From: Clostridium sp. CAG:632
GTDB taxonomy: Bacteria > Bacillota > Clostridia > Lachnospirales > Lachnospiraceae
Length of the DNA stretch: 18,772 bases
NCBI GenBank assembly: GCA_000431515.1
Contig: HF991345.1
Coordinates: 95,546 to 114,317, forward strand
Direction of reading: 5' to 3'
Shown here: piece after piece, positions 14,808-18,772 of the stretch
How positions within the stretch are numbered: position 1 is the stretch's first letter
How the letters are laid out: the number at the start of each line of letters is the position of its first letter
Position numbers and translations under genes: made by a program
The notes under the pieces: generated by a model
Told to the model about the DNA's origin: nothing
The model's database searches: none
Seen by the model: only the letters and a program-made list of their open reading frames with translations

Positions 14808-16742
14808 ATGTTTCGAATACAAGTTAAATTATTTCTAAGAAGTCCTGTTCGAGTTTTTCTTCTTGCTGTTTTATTTGCTGGTAGTTTGTATTATTATGCA
14901 CCAGCAGCTTTGGCTTATATGCAGAATGGAACTTATTATCTAGGTTTGGGAATGCTTCAAAAACAATTAAGGGATTTTATTTATATATTTCTGATATTGT
15001 TGTTTCTGTCTTTTGATTATTTCAGGGAAACACAGGATGCAAAGTTATCGGAGATGTTGAAAGTGAACCAGAGTTACTGGAGACAGGATGTCATGCAGGC
15101 ATTTGTAATGATGCTTGTGGTGCTTGCATATGCAGTATGCTTTTTAATCATACACATCGGCTGTCATGTATTGGAAGATGCTTGTACACTACAGGTTGTG
15201 TTATATTATCTACGTATAATAGGAGTTTATTACATATTAAATGGTGTGGTAGCATTAATGGCCGGATGGATATTTGCAAGGATTTCTAATAAAATAATCG
15301 GATATATAGGGATTATTTCATTTGGATTTTTGATAAGTCCATTAATGAGTTCAGAGTTAGAATCTTATTCTTATCATATACGTTGGCTGCCGCATGTGAT
15401 TAAATGTATTCTTCTCATGCCACAAGGAACACTTAGTATGGATGAATTTAGTCTGTCAGCTGCTAATTGGTCAATTGCAACAAGGGGGATTTTCTGGATT
15501 GCAACAATGGGGACTATCTTAACTTTGTATTATTCACAACGACAGATGAAAGGACATCATATATGGAAGAGAGTGCTTATTATAGCAGAGGCAGGCTGTG
15601 CAATAGGGGCATTCATTTATAGTAGCTTGCCGGCTAGTTACTATTGCATTAATAATTTTGTGGATGAGTATGATGATCAATGGCGATATATTATTGAAAA
15701 TGTAGAACAGAAAGAACGTGAGGCGGATTTTCGGATTCTTTCGTATGATATGAAACTATATATGGGAAGGCAGATGAGAGCCAAGGTGACATGTGTGCCT
15801 TCTGAAAAGACATTACAGGAGTATGCGATAACATTATATCGGTTATATCAGATAGATAGTATTATAGATGAGAATGGAGATAAGCTTAATTATCAGCGAG
15901 ATGAAAATACACTGTTAATTTATGGACAGAAAGATGGTATAGAAACCTTTACAATCCAATACCATGGTGGTCCGACAGGAAATGCAAACATGTATAATAA
16001 TAGATTCGCCACATATCTGCCTGGGTGGTTTCCATATTATCCGATTCCTGGCTGGCATAAGATATATGGCATGGATTCAGAAGGAAATGAACAATCCTAT
16101 ATAAGTAACAGATTGGATATTCCGGCGGATTTTTCCATTCAAGTATATGCATCCGGACAGGTGTATTCAGATCTTGATTTCAATAATATTAAAGGCAAAC
16201 AATTCGGTGGAATCAGTAAAGGTCCTACTATTCTGGCCGGATTCATATCAGATATGAAATTAGAGAATGGAAGTATATTCATCTATCCGTCATTTGCAAT
16301 ACCTGATGTGAACGCAATAAGGGAAGAACAGACATATATTCAGAATGTAATAGAGGAGCAGGGAAATAAGATTAAGCTGATTATGTGGACACCAGGTATA
16401 TCAGAAGGTGCACCGGGTATTTATGAGGAAGATCGTATTATAGATTCGGTTACGTTAGATGTCCTTGCACGTACTTATAAGGAAACGGGGCAATTTGACT
16501 GGCAAAAAATAATTATACCGGTAACGGAAGAAGATAGAATCAGTACGGTGAAAGCAGTCTATTACAATATGAAAGAAACCTATGAAGGAAAAATGCTTTT
16601 TGATTGTGTTAAGGATGTGTATTTAACGCATATGCAGGAATTTGGCTATACCGAGGATGGATTTGAAGAATTTATTATCAAGAATCTCGGACAGGAAGAA
16701 TGGGATTATTTAAAGGAGGCGCAGGAAGATGCTGAGAATTGA
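14808..16742 (+). CDS. ABC-2-like membrane protein with M1-peptidase-like domain, copy 3
   Basis: A 644-residue paralogue of the 2440 and 12161 genes and the most divergent of the three except at its 3' end. It has about seven helices in the first 275 residues, then the soluble region with SYDMKLYMGRQMRAKVTC, QYHGGPTG and LPGWFPYYPIPGW, again without HEXXH. It ends WDYLKEAQEDAEN where the others end WDYLNK. The extra codons carry the AAGGAGG RBS of the next gene and overlap its start by 14 bases, so this copy is translationally coupled to a matching ABC-2-type ATPase. That makes it the likely parental, complete version, working with the 16729 ATPase and 17532 permease. Confidence 0.83.
   Translation: MFRIQVKLFLRSPVRVFLLAVLFAGSLYYYAPAALAYMQNGTYYLGLGMLQKQLRDFIYIFLILLFLSFDYFRETQDAKLSEMLKVNQSYWRQDVMQAFVMMLVVLAYAVCFLIIHIGCHVLEDACTLQVVLYYLRIIGVYYILNGVVALMAGWIFARISNKIIGYIGIISFGFLISPLMSSELESYSYHIRWLPHVIKCILLMPQGTLSMDEFSLSAANWSIATRGIFWIATMGTILTLYYSQRQMKGHHIWKRVLIIAEAGCAIGAFIYSSLPASYYCINNFVDEYDDQWRYIIENVEQKEREADFRILSYDMKLYMGRQMRAKVTCVPSEKTLQEYAITLYRLYQIDSIIDENGDKLNYQRDENTLLIYGQKDGIETFTIQYHGGPTGNANMYNNRFATYLPGWFPYYPIPGWHKIYGMDSEGNEQSYISNRLDIPADFSIQVYASGQVYSDLDFNNIKGKQFGGISKGPTILAGFISDMKLENGSIFIYPSFAIPDVNAIREEQTYIQNVIEEQGNKIKLIMWTPGISEGAPGIYEEDRIIDSVTLDVLARTYKETGQFDWQKIIIPVTEEDRISTVKAVYYNMKETYEGKMLFDCVKDVYLTHMQEFGYTEDGFEEFIIKNLGQEEWDYLKEAQEDAEN
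16510..16714 (+). repeat. 205-base tract identical to 13857-14061
   Basis: This is the second copy of the identical 3' coding tract shared with membrane-protein copy 2. It stops at TATTTAAA, right before the segment that holds the downstream ATPase RBS. Confidence 0.9.
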
Positions 16743-17553
16743 GAATGTATCTAAGAATTTCAGGAAGAAACAGGTGTTAAAGGGAGTAACCGGTGAGTTT
16801 CGGAAGGGCGTGTATGGACTGCTGGGACCAAACGGAGCCGGAAAGACCACTTTGTTCCGATGCATATTGAATCTATATCCGTACCAGGGGACAATCGTAC
16901 TGGATCCGGAGGAGGAAGGGAAAATACCGCTGATCGGCTATCTGCCACAGAAGATGGGTGTGTTCCCGAATCTGACAGTAGAGGAGCAGCTACAGTATTT
17001 TGCGAATCTGAAGGAGATTCGGAAGGAAGATGTTGCAGATGAAATAAACCGGGTACTTCAGCTGACCAATCTTTCAGAGGTTCGGAAGGTGAAGGGCAGA
17101 AAGCTATCCGGTGGTATGGTTCGACGAGTAGGGATTGCACAGGCGTTGTTGAATCATCCGTCATTGATTATTTTTGATGAACCGACGACCGGATTGGATC
17201 CGGAGGAACGGATGCGATTTAAGAATCTGCTGCGTGAAATGGGGAAGGAAAGTATTGTGCTATTATCAACACATATTGTTGAAGATGTAGAGGCAGTATG
17301 CGATCAGATTTTAATCTTAAAGGATGGATGTCTGGCGGCAGAAGGAAGACAGGAAGCCATCAGTCATATAGCAGATGGCCTGGTTTATGAGGTTTCAAAG
17401 GATGAGATTCAGCCGGAGGATTATATCGAGAAGGAGCGGGAGGCAGATGGAGAGATGCGGTTCCGGATTCTGACCAGGAGACAACTGCCGGATAGTCAAT
17501 TGCAGAAACCGAATGTAGAGGATGGGTATTTATGCGTATTAAAAGAAATATAG
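16729..17553 (+). CDS. ABC-2-type transporter ATPase
   Basis: A 274-residue ATPase of the drug/bacteriocin-resistance class (BcrA/CcmA-like broad family) and not the MacB class. Motifs are intact: Walker A GPNGAGKT (33-40), Q-loop Gln74, signature LSGGM (126-130), Walker B SLIIFDE (145-151) with PTTGLDP, and His182. A C-terminal extension of about 60 residues follows, as is usual in this class. It overlaps copy 3 by 14 bases and the next permease gene by 22 bases. It is the only ATPase of this type here, so it may also serve the orphan copies 1 and 2. RBS AGGAGG lies about 10 bases before the ATG. Confidence 0.93.
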   Translation: MLRIENVSKNFRKKQVLKGVTGEFRKGVYGLLGPNGAGKTTLFRCILNLYPYQGTIVLDPEEEGKIPLIGYLPQKMGVFPNLTVEEQLQYFANLKEIRKEDVADEINRVLQLTNLSEVRKVKGRKLSGGMVRRVGIAQALLNHPSLIIFDEPTTGLDPEERMRFKNLLREMGKESIVLLSTHIVEDVEAVCDQILILKDGCLAAEGRQEAISHIADGLVYEVSKDEIQPEDYIEKEREADGEMRFRILTRRQLPDSQLQKPNVEDGYLCVLKEI

Positions 17554-18194
17554 CAAGAAATCTGAAAAATATATACTGGCAGCTTAAGGGAATCGGAATC
17601 TTTAATCTGGCACCGGTTCTGGGACTTTATGTACTCATACCGCTGGCCAATCTGGCGGCATACGGTATGGGGCATGACATGGATTATTTGTATGTGAATA
17701 TTGTTAAGCAGTGCCAGATATTTTGCCCGATTCTGTCTGTCTGGTATGTTATTTTTGTTCTGGAGCATTGTATCGAGGAACCGGGCAACGAATTATTGTA
17801 CATCCGGCATAGAAATAAGCTGCCGGAGCTGCTCCTGTGTTATCTGGCATTTCAAATATTATTGCTTCCGCTGTTTGCGGTATATACGGGAATGTTTCCG
17901 GATCTGTGGTGGCTCTATCTGAAGCTGTGTGTGATACAGTTACTCTATCTTGGACTTGCGTATTTTACAGCATTTTTATGCAGAAAGATTACGATCAGTG
18001 TGCTGGCTGTATTGTGTTACAGTATATCAACTGTCATGGCTGCAACGATTGAGGTGCAGGGCATCAGTTATTATAAGGTGATTGTGAATCAGGGAACGGA
18101 TCTGGTCCGGGAACTGATACCGTTCGCATTGGCAGCGGGTGTTATGCTGATCGGGGGATGTATATGTAATTATTATTTTCCAATGAGAAAATAA
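17532..18194 (+). CDS. Six-helix ABC-2-like permease
   Basis: A 220-residue very hydrophobic protein with helices at about 25-46, 60-81, 100-122, 126-148, 152-170 and 192-213, the usual count for an ABC-2 permease subunit. There is no clear family motif, so the call rests on topology and on the 22-base overlap with the ATPase gene. It is the last gene of the cluster and probably partners copy 3 in an asymmetric permease. The start ATG at 17532 has AGAGG about 10 bases upstream, inside the ATPase gene. Confidence 0.75.
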   Translation: MRIKRNIARNLKNIYWQLKGIGIFNLAPVLGLYVLIPLANLAAYGMGHDMDYLYVNIVKQCQIFCPILSVWYVIFVLEHCIEEPGNELLYIRHRNKLPELLLCYLAFQILLLPLFAVYTGMFPDLWWLYLKLCVIQLLYLGLAYFTAFLCRKITISVLAVLCYSISTVMAATIEVQGISYYKVIVNQGTDLVRELIPFALAAGVMLIGGCICNYYFPMRK

Positions 18195-18231
18195 GGATTG
18201 GTACCCGGCAGGCCTAACAAGCCATCTGTCC

Positions 18232-18260
18232 TTTATTCCCATATCGCAACCTCCTATAAT
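18232..18260 (+). promoter_or_regulatory. Putative promoter of the dehydrogenase gene
   Basis: A perfect TATAAT at 18255-18260 has a poor -35 match (TTTATT, 18232-18237) at 17 bases. The weak -35 suggests an activator may be needed. The stretch 18195-18231 contains only imperfect pairing (AAGGA with TCCTT around a CAG/CTG core), so I do not call a terminator for the cluster there. Confidence 0.5.
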
Positions 18261-18262
18261 GA

Positions 18263-18289
18263 GTCCTAAATCATGAAACAGGTTAGGAC
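18263..18289 (+). promoter_or_regulatory. Inverted repeat at the dehydrogenase transcription start
   Basis: GTCCTAA (18263-18269) and TTAGGAC (18283-18289) are perfect inverted repeats 13 bases apart. They begin two bases after the -10 box, so the expected transcription start falls in the first arm. This is a good place for a repressor operator; as RNA it would be a 5' stem just before the RBS. Confidence 0.5.
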
Positions 18290-18304
18290 GATAGGAGGAT
18301 GCAT

Positions 18305-18772
18305 ATGGAGAATTATCAGTATTTTGCACATGTAACAGAAGAGACACTGTTGAAATATTGTAAGGATATCTTTATGGCGGCAGGCATGAGAGAGGAAGAT
18401 GCGGCCTGCGTTGCAGATAATCTGGTATTTGCGGATTGTTGCGGCATGGAGTCTCATGGCGTGATTCGGGTGCCTGCTTATACGAAGCGTTTGCAGGATC
18501 ATGGTACGTCTGCAGATGCTGAGATCTGCATTGAAAAGGACAGCCCAACCACTGCACTGGTGAATGGCAATAATGCAATGGGACAGGTTGTGTCTACGAA
18601 AGCAATGAAATTATGTATCGAAAAGGCCAGAGAAAATGGGGTTGCCTTTGTGGGAGTGAAAGGCAGCAATCATTTTGGCATGGCATCTTATTATTCTGAA
18701 ATGGCGTTACCGGAGGATATGATCGGTATGGTGTTTACATCACCGGCCGCACATCTGATGGCGCCAACCGGC
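18305..18772 (+). CDS. Malate/L-lactate dehydrogenase family oxidoreductase, 5' part
   Basis: The first 156 codons of a gene that runs off the window. The protein belongs to the NAD(P)-dependent Ldh_2/malate dehydrogenase family (also containing ureidoglycolate and sulfolactate dehydrogenases), which oxidises 2-hydroxy acids to 2-oxo acids. Visible motifs are the SHG segment (MESHGVIRVPAY, about 48-59), the glycine and asparagine-rich NGNNAMGQ, and GSNHFGMASYY (about 120-130), all standard in this family. The usual length is about 330-360 residues, so about half is present. The substrate cannot be told. RBS AGGAGG lies 6 bases before the ATG. The gene looks more GC-rich than the cluster and is probably native chromosomal background. 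Confidence 0.88.
   Translation, partial: MENYQYFAHVTEETLLKYCKDIFMAAGMREEDAACVADNLVFADCCGMESHGVIRVPAYTKRLQDHGTSADAEICIEKDSPTTALVNGNNAMGQVVSTKAMKLCIEKARENGVAFVGVKGSNHFGMASYYSEMALPEDMIGMVFTSPAAHLMAPTG

Noticed and set aside
2440..18194. Lanthipeptide, sactipeptide or double-glycine bacteriocin locus
   Set aside because: No LanB, LanC, LanM, radical SAM or C39-peptidase transporter is encoded, and both small proteins have ordinary Sec signal peptides.
18195..18240. Rho-independent terminator for the cluster
   Set aside because: Pairing is imperfect with a large bulge and only a short T stretch follows.
1..18772. CRISPR arrays, tRNA or rRNA genes, insertion sequences
   Set aside because: I saw no regularly spaced repeats, cloverleaf-like sequence or transposase gene; the repeats present are explained by gene and leader duplication.

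Overview
The window looks like a chromosomal segment of a gut Clostridia, most likely Lachnospiraceae. The reasons are strong AGGAGG-type ribosome binding sites, an AT-leaning coding style, LytTR and FtsX-type families typical of Firmicutes, and no Gram-negative features. This placement is an inference from style and gene content. I ran no database search.

Layout. (1) Bases 1-1547: a plus-strand terminator from a gene left of the window, then a minus-strand pair with a 4-base overlap, uridine phosphorylase (udp) followed by a Crp/Fnr-type regulator. (2) Bases 1672-18194: about 16.5 kb of tightly packed plus-strand genes, probably one long transcription unit or a few nested ones, starting at a good promoter (TTGACA-17-TTTAAT). 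It opens with an orphan LytTR response regulator whose C-terminus looks frameshifted. It then carries two related blocks. Block A is a membrane protein (copy 1), a 291-base leader, small secreted protein 1, a hairpin, two half-size FtsX-like permeases with an ATPase, a membrane-anchored exported protein, and a 993-residue FtsX permease with its ATPase. Block B is membrane protein copy 2, a near-identical 291-base leader, small secreted protein 2, a hairpin, membrane protein copy 3, an ABC-2-type ATPase and a six-helix permease. (3) From about 18232: a promoter with an inverted repeat, and the start of a malate/L-lactate dehydrogenase-family gene cut by the window end.

Interpretation. The middle region resembles a bacteriocin-like secretion and self-protection locus. 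It has two different signal-peptide proteins of about 100 mature residues, each behind the same conserved leader and each followed by a strong hairpin, plus three ABC ATPases with partner permeases. The part around secreted protein 1 (secreted protein, FtsX-type membrane proteins, MacB-like ATPase) is organised like lactococcin 972-type loci, but with the immunity/transport membrane protein split in two. The triplicated 634-644 residue protein joins seven or so membrane helices to a domain resembling the N-terminal beta-sandwich of M1 aminopeptidases, with no HEXXH zinc site. I see no lanthipeptide, radical SAM or double-glycine-leader machinery.

The locus shows heavy internal recombination. 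The copy 1 plus leader and copy 2 plus leader units form direct repeats about 9.72 kb apart. Copies 2 and 3 share an identical 205-base 3' tract. The flanking genes look visibly more GC-rich than the cluster, which suggests an acquired accessory block between udp-crp and the dehydrogenase gene.
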